Counted from the first letter of the stretch, positions 51,441-61,198 are shown. The stretch: 64,000 bases of DNA from JACRAV01 sp964571235 (GCA_964571235.1 CAZNAI010000004.1:558001-622000); one strand, 5' to 3'. Made by a program: numbers and translations. Notes: generated by a model not told the origin, from the sequence alone.

Positions 51441-52058
51441 ATGTATTCGCTGGCGGTCAACAATCTCTCCAAGCGCTTCGGTTCGCGCAAAGTGCTTACC
51501 GATGTCAATTTCACGCTCAAGACGGGTGAATCAATTGCGATAACCGGTCGAAATGGTTCCGGCAAGACAACCCTCTTGATGACGCTTCTTGCCACCCATC
51601 ATCCAAGCAAAGGAACTGTCGACTATTTGCGCGACGGTGCCCGGCTTGACGGTGACCAGGTCCGCGGGCTCACTTCGCTGGTTGGACCATACCTAAGCTT
51701 GTACGATCAACTGACGGCCGAAGAAAACCTTCGCTTTTTTGCGACAGTATCAGGGGTGCATATCACCGGCAGGCAGGTCAACGATCTACTCAAACGGGTC
51801 GGGTTGGAAGGTCGCGGAGACGATCTGGTGCGCACGTATTCTTCGGGGATGAAACAGCGCCTGAAATACGCAGTCGCCGTTTTGAAGGAACCGGCTTATC
51901 TGTTTTTGGACGAGCCGGGATCGAATCTGGATGTCGCCGGGAAGAAAATTGTCGCCGACTTCATAGAGGAATACCGCGCCCGGAGCATTATTATCATAGC
52001 TACAAACGAACACGAGGAGTACACCCTTGCCCGAGCAGTCTACTCACTTTCTGAGTAA
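51441..52058 (+). CDS. ccmA: Cytochrome c maturation ABC ATPase CcmA
   Basis: The ATPase of the CcmAB transporter used in haem delivery to c-type cytochromes. The 205 residues include Walker A GRNGSGKTT, the signature YSSGMKQRLKYA and Walker B YLFLDEPGSNLD, with a switch region IIIATNEHEE (His is retained). It is short, as is usual for CcmA. The ATG at 51441 is favoured over GTG 51426; no ribosome site is clear. The ccmB start lies 32 bases inside the 3' end, confirming the pairing. The identification depends mainly on that neighbour. Confidence 0.88.
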   Translation: MYSLAVNNLSKRFGSRKVLTDVNFTLKTGESIAITGRNGSGKTTLLMTLLATHHPSKGTVDYLRDGARLDGDQVRGLTSLVGPYLSLYDQLTAEENLRFFATVSGVHITGRQVNDLLKRVGLEGRGDDLVRTYSSGMKQRLKYAVAVLKEPAYLFLDEPGSNLDVAGKKIVADFIEEYRARSIIIIATNEHEEYTLARAVYSLSE

Positions 52059-52710
52059 AGCGTACGCCGTGTTCGCCAAAGACCTGCGGATGGAGCTGCG
52101 GTCGAAGTATGCGCTCAATACGATTCTCATGTTTGGCGTCATTTCATTGGTGGCGGTGTCGTTTTCGATTGGTCAATCGAATCTGCCGACCCGACTCTTG
52201 GCCGCGGTGTTTTGGATCATCATGTTTTTCGCTTCGATGGCCGGATTGGCGCATGTGTTTATTCGCGAGGAAGAAACCGGTACGGCACTGGCCTTGCAGC
52301 TTTCCGCCGACCCCGATGCGGTTTACCTCGGCAAACTTGTTTTCAATCTGGTGCTTTTGGGGTTGATGTCGGGGATTATCACCGTATTATTTTTTGGATT
52401 CACCGACGCCCCGGCCGATAACTGGCCGATATTCGTTCTCGTCCTTCTGCTGGGGATTGTTGCACTTTGCGCTGGAACGACGCTTGTCGCCGCAATCGTT
52501 GCTAAAGCGAGTACCAAAGGAGCGCTCTTCGCCGTACTTAGTCTACCGATCTTTCTCGTGCCCCTTTGGTGGCTGGTGGCGGCCGCCGACAAAGCGCTGG
52601 CCGGAGGGACGCTCTCTCAAATGTCATCGGAGCTTATCGGACTGATATCATACTGCGTTATCATGATCACACTATCGGTGATGTTATTCAAGATTGTCTG
52701 GCTTGAGTAA
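52027..52710 (+). CDS. ccmB: Haem exporter protein CcmB
   Basis: This 227-residue membrane protein with six predicted spans matches CcmB. It starts with the AVFAKDLRMELRSKYALNTILMFG segment, has ...FIREEETGTALALQLS and ends in VMLFKIVWLE. With CcmA it forms a transporter that releases holo-CcmE during c-type cytochrome assembly. The start is TTG 52027 inside ccmA. No ccmC, ccmE or ccmF is in the window. It links functionally to the cytochrome module at 12.6-15 kb. Confidence 0.9.
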   Translation: MPEQSTHFLSKAYAVFAKDLRMELRSKYALNTILMFGVISLVAVSFSIGQSNLPTRLLAAVFWIIMFFASMAGLAHVFIREEETGTALALQLSADPDAVYLGKLVFNLVLLGLMSGIITVLFFGFTDAPADNWPIFVLVLLLGIVALCAGTTLVAAIVAKASTKGALFAVLSLPIFLVPLWWLVAAADKALAGGTLSQMSSELIGLISYCVIMITLSVMLFKIVWLE

Positions 52711-52725
52711 CCGAAAGGAGAATCT

Positions 52726-54219
52726 GTGAAGTTTGCTTGTCGTGTCGACGACGCTATGCGCGTGAGCGCCGACAGCGTTGTATTATTTATCTCGCAATCC
52801 ACCAAAGTCGATTCGCCCCGCCTTAAGTCTCTGGATAAACAAGTCGGCGGCGCAATTGCCAATATATTTGGATCCGGCGAATTTTCAGGTAAAGACGGCG
52901 AGATCGCAGTGCTTTATTCTCCGGCCGGTTTCAAAGCCAAACGCCTGGTTCTTGCAGGTACGGGAGACCGAAAAAAGCTGACTCCGGACTCGATCAGGCG
53001 GGCATCCGGATATCTTTCGCGCCACAAGGCGGTGACATCGAGCGGAAGTGTTGCGATTTCATTCGAGGGCTTTGAGTCAGCCGGGATGATACAGGCGGGA
53101 ATCGAGGGTCTCCTGTTGGGCGGCCATAAATTTTTGGAATACAAGACCGGCGAATCGGGCAAGGATACATCGAAGCTAAGTGCCGTCGAGTTCCTGGTCT
53201 CAAAGAAGGCGCAACTGGCCAAAGCGACGAGGGAACTCGAGAGAGGTCGGATCATCGCCGAAGGCCAACTGATGGTCCGCCGTCTATCGGCGACTCCGGG
53301 TAATGATCTCACTCCGCGCCTGTATGCCAATCGTATCGCCAAATTCGCCAAAGATGCCGGAGTGACCTGCCAGATACTTGATGAAAAAGCAATCGCGAAT
53401 GAAAAGATGGGTGGGCTACTGGGAGTCTCGCGCGGATCAGACGAACCACCGCGCTTCGTGATTTTGAAATACCAGCGGCCGGCCGCGAAGAGCAAACCGA
53501 TCGTTCTGGTTGGTAAAGGTGTGACATTCGACACCGGTGGTATCTCGCTCAAGCCGGCGGAAAATATGGGTGAAATGAAGCAGGATATGACTGGCTCGGC
53601 GGTCATGCTTGCGACCATCATCACCGCTTCGCGCCTCAAACTCCCGCTCAATCTAGTGGCACTGCTACCTATCACTGAGAACATGCCCTCCGGTCGCGCC
53701 ACGAAGCCCGGAGATATTCTGACAATGCGAAGCGGTAAGACAGTCGAGGTTACTAACACCGACGCAGAAGGCCGCCTGATCCTCGCCGACGCCCTCGATT
53801 ATGCCAACCGATTTCAGCCGCAGGCGGTATTTGATATCGCCACTCTGACCGGAGCGGCGTTGTTCATTCTCGGCTACGCTGGAGCGCCTATCATGGGCAA
53901 CAACTTTGAGTTGATAAAGCGGCTTGAAGGTGCGGCGAAGGTGACATCCGAGCGGGTTTGGCACATTCCGATCTGGGATGATCACCGCGAACAGATGAAA
54001 TCATCCATCGCCGATCTGGTCAACTCGGGAGGACGACCGGCCGGAACGATCGCCGCCGCCGCGTTCTTGGAGAATTTTGTGGGTGACTGGCCGTGGGCGC
54101 ATATCGATATCGCCTGGATGGACATGGAGTATCAGGGGAGGCCGTACACTCCCAAAGGCGCGACCGGTTTTGGGGTTCGACTCCTGACTGATCTGCTGTC
54201 CAATTGGAAGAAAATGTGA
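52726..54219 (+). CDS. pepA: Leucyl aminopeptidase (M17)
   Basis: A 497-residue metallo-aminopeptidase of the M17 family. The catalytic domain carries VGKGVTFDTGGISLKP with the metal and bicarbonate residues, GEMKQDMTGSAVML, and the NTDAEGRLILADALDYA signature. The N-terminal macro-like domain occupies ~1-180. The GTG start at 52726 is supported by AAAGGAG upstream. It follows ccmB by 15 bases and ends before a bidirectional terminator. A role in peptide turnover; some PepA proteins also bind DNA. Confidence 0.96.
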   Translation: MKFACRVDDAMRVSADSVVLFISQSTKVDSPRLKSLDKQVGGAIANIFGSGEFSGKDGEIAVLYSPAGFKAKRLVLAGTGDRKKLTPDSIRRASGYLSRHKAVTSSGSVAISFEGFESAGMIQAGIEGLLLGGHKFLEYKTGESGKDTSKLSAVEFLVSKKAQLAKATRELERGRIIAEGQLMVRRLSATPGNDLTPRLYANRIAKFAKDAGVTCQILDEKAIANEKMGGLLGVSRGSDEPPRFVILKYQRPAAKSKPIVLVGKGVTFDTGGISLKPAENMGEMKQDMTGSAVMLATIITASRLKLPLNLVALLPITENMPSGRATKPGDILTMRSGKTVEVTNTDAEGRLILADALDYANRFQPQAVFDIATLTGAALFILGYAGAPIMGNNFELIKRLEGAAKVTSERVWHIPIWDDHREQMKSSIADLVNSGGRPAGTIAAAAFLENFVGDWPWAHIDIAWMDMEYQGRPYTPKGATGFGVRLLTDLLSNWKKM

Positions 54220-54245
54220 TCTGGCCACTTTCATAGCCAAAAGGA

Positions 54246-54276
54246 AAAGGCCGCCGGAGAATCTCCAGCGGCCTTT
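54246..54276. terminator. Bidirectional terminator between pepA and the TolB-like gene
   Basis: AAAGGCCGC and GCGGCCTTT are perfect arms, with a further GGAG/CTCC stem inside. On the minus strand it is followed by TTTTCCTTTT, so it terminates the convergent minus-strand gene better than pepA. Confidence 0.8.
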
Positions 54277-54298
54277 GAAATTTACTTCTTACAAATGA

Positions 54299-55342
54299 CT
54301 ACTTTGCGGATCTCGACCAGGCCGGCGCGGCGTCGGTACCGGGACCGCTGAGCCGTTTGGCGCCGTTTCCTGTAATATCGATGACCCAGACTGAACCGTC
54401 GGTTGTACCAAAGGTCATCCACTTGGAATCAGGGGAGAAAGACGGCGGCGAGGTCGACAGGCTGACATTCACAGGTGGGGCAAACACCAGATACTTTTCT
54501 TTGAAATCAGGGGTGGCGATATACAAACCACCGTCGGTAAGCTTATTGTCGACATACGCTATCCACTGGCCATCGGGCGACCATGACGGCGCCACAGCGT
54601 CTTGTGCTTTCTTACAAAGCTTGGTAAGCGAATCAATCGAAGTCATCAGACCAGTCTTGGGCACAACTGCTACACCCGCCGGATTGATCGAAGTTCCTTC
54701 GGTCTGCTTCTGTGGAACTAACAGCACAAAGGCGATCTCGCCTTTGGGGCCAAGAGTCGGGCAGGCCATCCAGCCGGTGACATTCTGCCAGTCCTTGCGA
54801 TACATCTCGTACGAGCCGCCGTCGTCGTCGACCGAGCAGATCTGATAATTCGGGCTCGCGGCATTGACCAGATTGGCATTGAGATCTTTACTGAAATAGA
54901 TCCGGCTTCCGTCGGCCGACCACTCCGGATCGCGTGAACCGTTGTCTTCGGTCAAACGCCGCCACCAGTTACTGTTGTTGTGCTCGGCGGAGTCAAGGTA
55001 CGCCAGAAAGATGTCATAGACCTTATGTACGCCGCCGCTGTTGTCGGGGAGATTGGTCTGTACCTTTCCCGAACGGGTAAAGACAATCCGACGACCGTCG
55101 GGGGACCAACTGATCCGGCCGTCGGCGTTCTTGACTTGCGAGACCAGCTTTTGGTTGGCGCCGGTGGCGTCCATAACCCAAAGGTCTTTCTCGCGAATAA
55201 AGGCGATCTTGCCAGCCGGCTTGCCAATCGTTCCGGCCTTGGCGAGGGGCATTTTCGGCGTTACAGCGGCCACCGAGGCGGCCACAAAAAGGCCGGCGGC
55301 CATTGCAACCGCCGGCACATATCGAAGGATTCGAGCGTTCAA
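54299..55342 (-). CDS. Exported TolB-like beta-propeller protein
   Basis: A 347-residue exported protein with a signal peptide (about 25 residues, ending in AASVAA). The rest consists of PD40/TolB-type repeats: ISWSPDGRRIVFTR, PEWSADGSRIYFSK, PSWSPDGQWIAYVD and PSFSPDSKWMTFG, each giving one blade. Such proteins are periplasmic scaffolds; this one is not the TolB of a Tol-Pal operon, since no tol genes are nearby. The start is TTG 55342 with GGAG 7 bases upstream. A terminator sits at its 3' side. Confidence 0.85.
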   Translation of the reverse strand: MNARILRYVPAVAMAAGLFVAASVAAVTPKMPLAKAGTIGKPAGKIAFIREKDLWVMDATGANQKLVSQVKNADGRISWSPDGRRIVFTRSGKVQTNLPDNSGGVHKVYDIFLAYLDSAEHNNSNWWRRLTEDNGSRDPEWSADGSRIYFSKDLNANLVNAASPNYQICSVDDDGGSYEMYRKDWQNVTGWMACPTLGPKGEIAFVLLVPQKQTEGTSINPAGVAVVPKTGLMTSIDSLTKLCKKAQDAVAPSWSPDGQWIAYVDNKLTDGGLYIATPDFKEKYLVFAPPVNVSLSTSPPSFSPDSKWMTFGTTDGSVWVIDITGNGAKRLSGPGTDAAPAWSRSAK

Positions 55343-55424
55343 GTCTGTTCTCCAGTATTTCGGTTGCGAGTCGGAGCCAAGATACAGTCCGGCCGACGAC
55401 TGTCAACCGAAATGAACACCCGGC

Positions 55425-56270
55425 TCACCAAGTAAAATACTTCTTCAATTCCAACTTGCCACGGACACCCGACAGGCCCAGCGTAACGCGGCCTTCCGGA
55501 GTGTCATTGTAGGTGGCGACGATTTCTTGTCCCGCAGTATTATACCACGCCACGTTCTTAAAGTTCAGGTACAGGTAGTGCATATCAAAGCCCATGCTAA
55601 GACCCCATACCTTGAGCGGATAGTCGCCACCCAGACCAAATGTAAATCCGACCGTATTGCCCTTAAATGAGCTGTTGGTGCCGGCGGGGGCGGAGGTCGA
55701 CAAGTTCAGGTTCTGGTACTCGTTCCAGACATCCCACGTAGCGTTGTAGTAGCCGACTGTGCTTGAAAGGTGTACCGACGGCTTGGAGGCCACGGAATTC
55801 TTGCCGGGGGCGTTGTAGATGAAATACTGCATTCCACTGGTAATGCCGTAAACCGAGATTTTCGATTCCGGGTCTGTTACCTGCACGGCGCCGGAGTTCG
55901 GCGGAGTGTAGGTGAAGGTACCATTCAAGGTCTGGCCGAATTTTCCCCAGAATTCGCCGCCAAGGGTCCAGGCGATTTTGGGAGTAACCAACAGACCGAA
56001 ATCAGCGCCGAAGCTCTTGCTGGTATTGAGCCAGGTGAGCTCACTGTTATTGAGGTAGGCAGTCTGATAGGTCGCAAACTTGTTGTAATCGTTGTCGCGA
56101 TTAATCCGATTGATCGTGAAATTTGTTGAGAACCAACTGGTATGGCTCACATGTTTCTTCTCGATCTTCTTGGTGTACCGATTGATGATGTCCTGTTCGG
56201 TCTCTCCGGCCCAGACGGCGGCGCCGCCAAAAACCACAAACAACATGGCCACTACAAATTTGATACGCAT
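55425..56270 (-). CDS. Putative outer-membrane barrel protein
   Basis: A 281-residue exported protein with signal peptide MRIKFVVAMLFVVFGGAAVWA. After a short charged stretch, aromatic-rich alternating strands run to the end (for instance FGADFGLLVTPKIAWTLGG and GNTVGFTFGLGGDYPL), finishing ELKKYFTW with a terminal tryptophan. This pattern is that of an outer-membrane beta-barrel; no named family is recognised. GGAGGG precedes the ATG at 56270. It is separated from nifJ by 149 bases with a terminator. Confidence 0.7.
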   Translation of the reverse strand: MRIKFVVAMLFVVFGGAAVWAGETEQDIINRYTKKIEKKHVSHTSWFSTNFTINRINRDNDYNKFATYQTAYLNNSELTWLNTSKSFGADFGLLVTPKIAWTLGGEFWGKFGQTLNGTFTYTPPNSGAVQVTDPESKISVYGITSGMQYFIYNAPGKNSVASKPSVHLSSTVGYYNATWDVWNEYQNLNLSTSAPAGTNSSFKGNTVGFTFGLGGDYPLKVWGLSMGFDMHYLYLNFKNVAWYNTAGQEIVATYNDTPEGRVTLGLSGVRGKLELKKYFTW

Positions 56271-56366
56271 GTTCCCTCCGATTCCGACGTGAATTCGTTT
56301 TTCTTATATATCGGAATCGGTGAGACTCTTCTTGATAACCCGGAGCGAAAGCTCGGTGTCGGGGAC

Positions 56367-56396
56367 AAAAAAAGGCGGATGGAAATCCATCCGCCT
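56367..56396 (-). terminator. Intrinsic terminator after nifJ
   Basis: Read on the minus strand: AGGCGGATGGA and TCCATCCGCCT arms (11 perfect pairs, short loop) followed by seven T residues. It lies 24 bases past the nifJ stop. Confidence 0.95.
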
Positions 56397-56419
56397 ACCC
56401 ACAACTGCTCAGAATTTGA

Positions 56420-59400
56420 TCAGTCCGCGACCTTGGAGTAATCCATGCCCGCCAATTGACGGTACAGGTTCCAGCGGCGTTCGCAGTCTTTTTGTCCTTC
56501 TTCGACCAGTCGTTTCGCCCGCTCGGCATCTTTGGCGATAAGCGTACGGTAGCGGTTCTCCGAATAGGCATACTGGGCAAAGGGTATCGACGGCTCCTTG
56601 CTGTCGATCTGAAGCGGATTCTTACCCTGGGCCAGAAGATCAGGATTGTATCGATACAACAACCAGTGGCCGCTCTTCACAGCCATATCTTCCTGGTCCA
56701 GTCCCACAGCCATATTGATGCCGTGGGCGATACAATGACCATAGGCGATAATTAGCGACGGTCCGTTATACTTCTCCGCTTCGACAAATGCCTTCACTGT
56801 CTGATTATGGCTGGAGCCAATCGCTACCTGCGCCACATAGACATTGGTGTACGACATCATCATCAATCCAAGATCTTTCTTGGGCGTTGATTTCCCGGCC
56901 GCGGCAAATTGCGCCGTCGAACCGCGTGGAGTGGCTTTGGACATCTGCCCGCCGGTGTTGGAGTATACCTCGGTATCGAGCACCAGCACGTTGACATTCA
57001 TCCCCGACGATAGAACATGATCCAATCCGCCGAAGCCAATGTCATACGCCCAGCCGTCGCCACCGACAATCCAGACCGACTTGTTTACTAAGTACCAGGC
57101 GACACTCTTGAGCGCCATCACCTGATCGGTTGCTCCGAGTTGGTCGAGTCTGACAAGTAGTTTGTCAATTCGTGTGCGTTGCGTTTCGATAGCGATCTGA
57201 CTGCTCTGATCGGCGCCGGCAATTTCGTCGTACATATCCGGCACCAACAGCTTGAGCAGGGAGAGAGCGTACTCTTTGAGCTTGTCGGCGGTCAGGCGCA
57301 TACCAAAGCCGAACTCGGCGTTGTCTTCAAAGAGCGAATTGGACCAGGCCGGCCCGCGACCGTCGCTCCGTTTGCAGTACGGTGTCGTCGGGAGATTTCC
57401 GCCGTAGATCGAGCTACAACCGGTAGCATTACCAATTAGCGCCCGATCGCCGTAGAGTTGCGACATCAGCTTCACATACGGAGTCTCGCCGCATCCGGCA
57501 CAGGCGCCGGAAAATTCAAAGAGCGGTTTGACAAACTGCGAGCCCTTGGTGGTCTCAAGATTGATCAGCTTGAGATCAACTTCGGGGAGTTTCTCGAAGA
57601 ACTCGACATTGCGACGTTCCTGTTCGCGAATCGGCGGTTGAAACGCCATGTTGATCGCTTTGATATTTGTCTTCTTGCCGTCGGCATCTTTCTTGACCGC
57701 CGGACAGGCCGACACGCATACTTCGCATCCGGTGCAATCTTCAGGATAGACCTGAAGGGTGTAGGCCATGCCGGTAAGCGGTTTCATCGCTTCCATCCAA
57801 GCGAACTCGGCCGGTGCGCCCTCAAGGTGCTTCTTGTCGTACACCTTCGGGCGAATCGCCGCGTGCGGACAAACGATTGAACAGATATTGCACTGTATGC
57901 AAATCTCTTTTTCCCATACCGGGATGTCGACCGCAATATTCCGCTTTTCAAATTGAGTGGTGCCGGTCATGTAGGTGCCGTCGTCGGGGAAAGCGGAGAC
58001 CGGGAGGTCGTCGCCACGCCCGGCGATAATTTCAGCGGTGACTTGCTGTACAAAATCGGGTGCGTCGGTCGGCACAAGCGGAGGGCGCGAGAACGTCGAG
58101 GTCACTCCAGTCGGGTACTTCACTTCTTTGATCGCGGCGACAGCGGCATCTACTGCGTCAAAGTTCATCTTCACGACTTTTTCGCCCTTGGAGCCGTAGG
58201 TCTTCTCGATGGCTTTCTTAATCGCGGCTATCGACTGGTCGCGGGGGAGAATATTCGAAATCGCAAAGAAAGCCGTCTGCATAATCATGTTAATCCGGGC
58301 GCCAAGGCCGAGCTGTTTGCCCAACGAAATGGCATCGATCACATAGAACTTTGCCTTCCGTTCGATGATCTGGGCCTGCACTTCGCGAGGGAGCTTGTCC
58401 CAGACCTCGGTCTCGCTGTGGGGGCAAGTTAAGAGGAACGTACCACCTTCGATCAACTTGTCAACCATGTCGTATTTTTCGACAAATGAGAAGTTATGGC
58501 AGGCAACAAACTGGGCCGACCGGATCAGATACGGCTTACGGATCAATTCTTTGCCAAAGCGGACGTGCGATACCGTAACCGCGCCGGCTTTTTTTGAGTC
58601 ATAAACAAAATACCCTTGCGCGTAGTTGTCGGTGTATTCGCCGATAATTTTGATCGAGTTCTTGTTGGCGCCAACTGTGCCGTCTGAGCCAAGTCCGAAA
58701 AAGAGGCCGCGGAAATTGTCGCCCTCGAGGTCAAATGACCAGTCAGGGGTAAGCGATAAATTGGTGACATCGTCTTTGATGCCAACGGTAAAGTGATTGC
58801 GAGTCGAGTTTGATTTGAGATTGTCAAATACCGCTTTGGCCATTGGCGGATTGAATTCTTTCGAGCCGAGACCGTAACGGCCACCAACCACCAGCGGGTG
58901 TGTTCCCTTCAGCAGTCCCCGTTCGATTCCCTCATTGATGGCGGTTTGGATATCGCCATAGAGCGGCTCACCAATGGAGCCGGCTTCTTTGGTCCGGTCA
59001 AGCACGGCGATTTTCTTGACAGTGCGGGGGAGAGCGGCGATAAACGCGTCAACTGAGAATGGTCGGTACAGCCGCACTTTAATAAGCCCGACTTTTTCGC
59101 CCTTGGCAACCAACGCATCAACCGTTTCGTGAACCACCTCAGCGCCGGTTCCCATGACAACGACGACATGCTCGGCTTCGGGGTGACCAAAGTAATCGAA
59201 CAGATGGTACTGTCGTCCAACTATTCCCGCGAACCGATCCATCATCGCCTGCGCAATAGCCGGCGCAGCGTTGTAGTAGGGATTGATCGCTTCGCGGCTT
59301 TGGAAAAAGACATCCGGGTTTTGCGACGTGCCTTTAATTGTTGGACGGTCCGGCGAGAGAGAGCGGGCACGATGATTGCCGATCAGGTGTTCGTCGAGCA

Positions 59401-60028
59401 TATCGCGCATATCATCGAAGTTGATCTCTTCGACTTTTTGAACTTCGTGCGATGTCCGGAAACCGTCGAAGAAATGGATATACGGAATCCGGCTGGCCAG
59501 CGCGGCCGACTGCGTGATAATGGCAAAGTCCATGACTTCCTGAACTGATCCGGAGGCCCAAAGGCCAAAGCCAGTCGAACGGCAGGCCATGACATCTGAA
59601 TGATCACCAAAGATCGATAAGGCGTGAGAAGCTACTGCACGCGCCGTGACATGAAAGACGGTGGGTGTCAGTTCACCCGCGATCTTGAACATGTTTGGGA
59701 TCATGAGCAAGAGTCCCTGCGAGGCAGTGAAGGTGGTCGTCAACGCACCGGTCGAAAGTGCGCCATGCACCGCGCCGGCGGCGCCGGCTTCGGACTGCAT
59801 TTCAACCACTATCGGTGTGATTCCCCAGATATTCTTCTCATGGGCGGCCGATTTGGCGTCGCAGATTTCGCCCATATTCGACGACGGCGTGATCGGGTAA
59901 ATGGCAATGACTTCGTTGGTCGCGTGGGCGACATGAGCGGCGGCGGTGTTGCCGTCGATTGTCACCATGCGTCGTTTGCGCGAGGTGGCGACTTTCGATT
60001 CTGACATCTGACTCGTTTGCGTTGGCAT
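56420..60028 (-). CDS. nifJ: Pyruvate:ferredoxin (flavodoxin) oxidoreductase
   Basis: A single-chain PFOR of 1202 residues that turns pyruvate + CoA into acetyl-CoA, CO2 and reduced ferredoxin. Domains in order: pyrimidine-binding N-domain (AIYPITPSSNMGE, TASQGLLLMIPNM), CoA domain, gamma-type domain (GLGSDGTVGANKNSIKIIG), a 2x4Fe-4S ferredoxin domain (CIQCNICSIVCPHAA and CTGCEVCVSACPAVK), then the TPP domain with CAGCGETPYVK, GNATGCSSIYG and GDGWAYDIGFGGLDH. Full length. The ATG at 60028 has GGGAG upstream. It is last in an rrf2-dcd-nifJ unit on the minus strand. The enzyme is oxygen-sensitive, consistent with an anaerobic lifestyle. Confidence 0.97.
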   Translation of the reverse strand: MPTQTSQMSESKVATSRKRRMVTIDGNTAAAHVAHATNEVIAIYPITPSSNMGEICDAKSAAHEKNIWGITPIVVEMQSEAGAAGAVHGALSTGALTTTFTASQGLLLMIPNMFKIAGELTPTVFHVTARAVASHALSIFGDHSDVMACRSTGFGLWASGSVQEVMDFAIITQSAALASRIPYIHFFDGFRTSHEVQKVEEINFDDMRDMLDEHLIGNHRARSLSPDRPTIKGTSQNPDVFFQSREAINPYYNAAPAIAQAMMDRFAGIVGRQYHLFDYFGHPEAEHVVVVMGTGAEVVHETVDALVAKGEKVGLIKVRLYRPFSVDAFIAALPRTVKKIAVLDRTKEAGSIGEPLYGDIQTAINEGIERGLLKGTHPLVVGGRYGLGSKEFNPPMAKAVFDNLKSNSTRNHFTVGIKDDVTNLSLTPDWSFDLEGDNFRGLFFGLGSDGTVGANKNSIKIIGEYTDNYAQGYFVYDSKKAGAVTVSHVRFGKELIRKPYLIRSAQFVACHNFSFVEKYDMVDKLIEGGTFLLTCPHSETEVWDKLPREVQAQIIERKAKFYVIDAISLGKQLGLGARINMIMQTAFFAISNILPRDQSIAAIKKAIEKTYGSKGEKVVKMNFDAVDAAVAAIKEVKYPTGVTSTFSRPPLVPTDAPDFVQQVTAEIIAGRGDDLPVSAFPDDGTYMTGTTQFEKRNIAVDIPVWEKEICIQCNICSIVCPHAAIRPKVYDKKHLEGAPAEFAWMEAMKPLTGMAYTLQVYPEDCTGCEVCVSACPAVKKDADGKKTNIKAINMAFQPPIREQERRNVEFFEKLPEVDLKLINLETTKGSQFVKPLFEFSGACAGCGETPYVKLMSQLYGDRALIGNATGCSSIYGGNLPTTPYCKRSDGRGPAWSNSLFEDNAEFGFGMRLTADKLKEYALSLLKLLVPDMYDEIAGADQSSQIAIETQRTRIDKLLVRLDQLGATDQVMALKSVAWYLVNKSVWIVGGDGWAYDIGFGGLDHVLSSGMNVNVLVLDTEVYSNTGGQMSKATPRGSTAQFAAAGKSTPKKDLGLMMMSYTNVYVAQVAIGSSHNQTVKAFVEAEKYNGPSLIIAYGHCIAHGINMAVGLDQEDMAVKSGHWLLYRYNPDLLAQGKNPLQIDSKEPSIPFAQYAYSENRYRTLIAKDAERAKRLVEEGQKDCERRWNLYRQLAGMDYSKVAD

Positions 60029-60076
60029 ATCGTTTCTCCCGGCCAGAGCAACCGCTCTGCCCTTCGTTATTTCGAA

Positions 60077-60631
60077 CTATTCTCGTTTGGACAGAGTAAT
60101 GGTCTTCTGTCCCTGATATTTTCCTTTTTTGTCTTTATACGACACCGCGCAGACTTCCGGTCCTTCAAGGAACAGAAGTTGGGCGATTCCTTCATTGGCG
60201 TATACGCGGACCGGCACCGGCGACGTATTGGCCAGTGAAATGGTGGCGAATCCTTCCCATTCCGGCTCGAACGGGGTCACATTGACCAATACACCCGAGC
60301 GGGCGTAGGTCGACTTGCCAAAGCAGATGGTTATGACATCGCGGGGAATTTTGAAATATTCTTTTGTCCGGGCGAGCGCGAACGAATTGGCCGGGATTAA
60401 AATCGAGTCGGCCTTGATATCCTCAAACAGGTCGTGATTATCGCGCTTGGGATCCAGCGTTAAGCCGGGGGAGAGGCGAAGAAGTTTGAATTCATCGGCC
60501 AGGCTGATATCGTAACCGTACGACGACACGCCAAAGCTGATTCCGGAGCGAATCTGGTCGGCAGAGAAGGGATCGATCATGGCGTGCCGCTCCGCCATGT
60601 CGATTATCCATCGGTCCGATTTTACACCCAT
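60077..60631 (-). CDS. dcd: dCTP deaminase
   Basis: Converts dCTP to dUTP (some members go on to dUMP). The 184-residue trimeric-type protein carries the N-terminal SDRWIIDMAERHAMIDPF, SYGYDISLADEF, the GKSTYARSGVLVNVTPFEPEW block and the active-site glutamate in YANEGIAQLLFLEG. The frame starts further up at 60652, but ATG 60631 has AGAGGA 8 bases upstream and matches the family. Between rrf2 and nifJ, with 96 and 48 bases to either side. The window therefore has deaminases at both the dCMP and dCTP level. Confidence 0.93.
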   Translation of the reverse strand: MGVKSDRWIIDMAERHAMIDPFSADQIRSGISFGVSSYGYDISLADEFKLLRLSPGLTLDPKRDNHDLFEDIKADSILIPANSFALARTKEYFKIPRDVITICFGKSTYARSGVLVNVTPFEPEWEGFATISLANTSPVPVRVYANEGIAQLLFLEGPEVCAVSYKDKKGKYQGQKTITLSKRE

Positions 60632-60727
60632 TCTGGCATTCCTCTTCCGCAAATCTTAGAGTCCATGAAGATACGCGACGACGCCCGGTATGTAAATCGG
60701 TACCTCAAATTGTCTGTGCGGTCGGTC

Positions 60728-61159
60728 TTATCTCGTAACAGCCTTCTTCTGTTGCCACTCCACTAAGTCGCTCAGCGTGTACTGCTCGAACACGCCAACC
60801 AGTTTCTGCTGACCGATCATCAGAACTTCGCGAAGTGCGCAAAATTCCTCTGGTCCGCGAATGCAGGCATCCTTGTCCTTCAGACATTTCATCAGAAAAT
60901 ACGGCCCCTGGATGGTTTCCAATACCTCTTTGATCGTGATTTCCCGTGGGTCGCGCGAGAGGGTAAACCCGCCTCGTACTCCCCGGTGGGAACGAACGAT
61001 TCCCGCCTTGGAAAGCGACTGGAAAATCTTGGCCAGGAACTTCTCCGGTATGCTTTGTGACTCAGCGATCTCGGACAGCGGAGTGACAACCGATCTGTCT
61101 TTTTCGGCTAGGTACAAAACACCGAACATGCCGTACTCTTCCGCCTTGGTGAACTGCAT
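60728..61159 (-). CDS. Rrf2-family transcriptional regulator with cysteine cluster
   Basis: A 143-residue winged-helix regulator of the Rrf2 family (relatives IscR, NsrR, RsrR). The helix-turn-helix runs ~25-50 with EIAESQSIPEKFLAKIFQSL, and the wing has SHRGVRGGFTLSRDP. Three cysteines, C-x6-C-x7-C, around residues 90-107 (KCLKDKDACIRGPEEFC) are positioned for an Fe-S cluster, as in IscR (C-x5-C-x5-C). Ligand sensing (O2, NO, redox or Fe-S status) is inferred. It has its own promoter and an inverted repeat in the leader, fitting autoregulation, and heads the unit with dcd and nifJ. Confidence 0.92.
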   Translation of the reverse strand: MQFTKAEEYGMFGVLYLAEKDRSVVTPLSEIAESQSIPEKFLAKIFQSLSKAGIVRSHRGVRGGFTLSRDPREITIKEVLETIQGPYFLMKCLKDKDACIRGPEEFCALREVLMIGQQKLVGVFEQYTLSDLVEWQQKKAVTR

Positions 61160-61198
61160 TTTACCCTTCTTTCTACTTAGGCCCGGACAAAGGGCTAT

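Noticed and set aside
54299..55342. Calling the propeller protein TolB of a Tol-Pal system
   Set aside because: No tolQ, tolR, tolA or pal genes are nearby and the repeats alone occur in many exported proteins.
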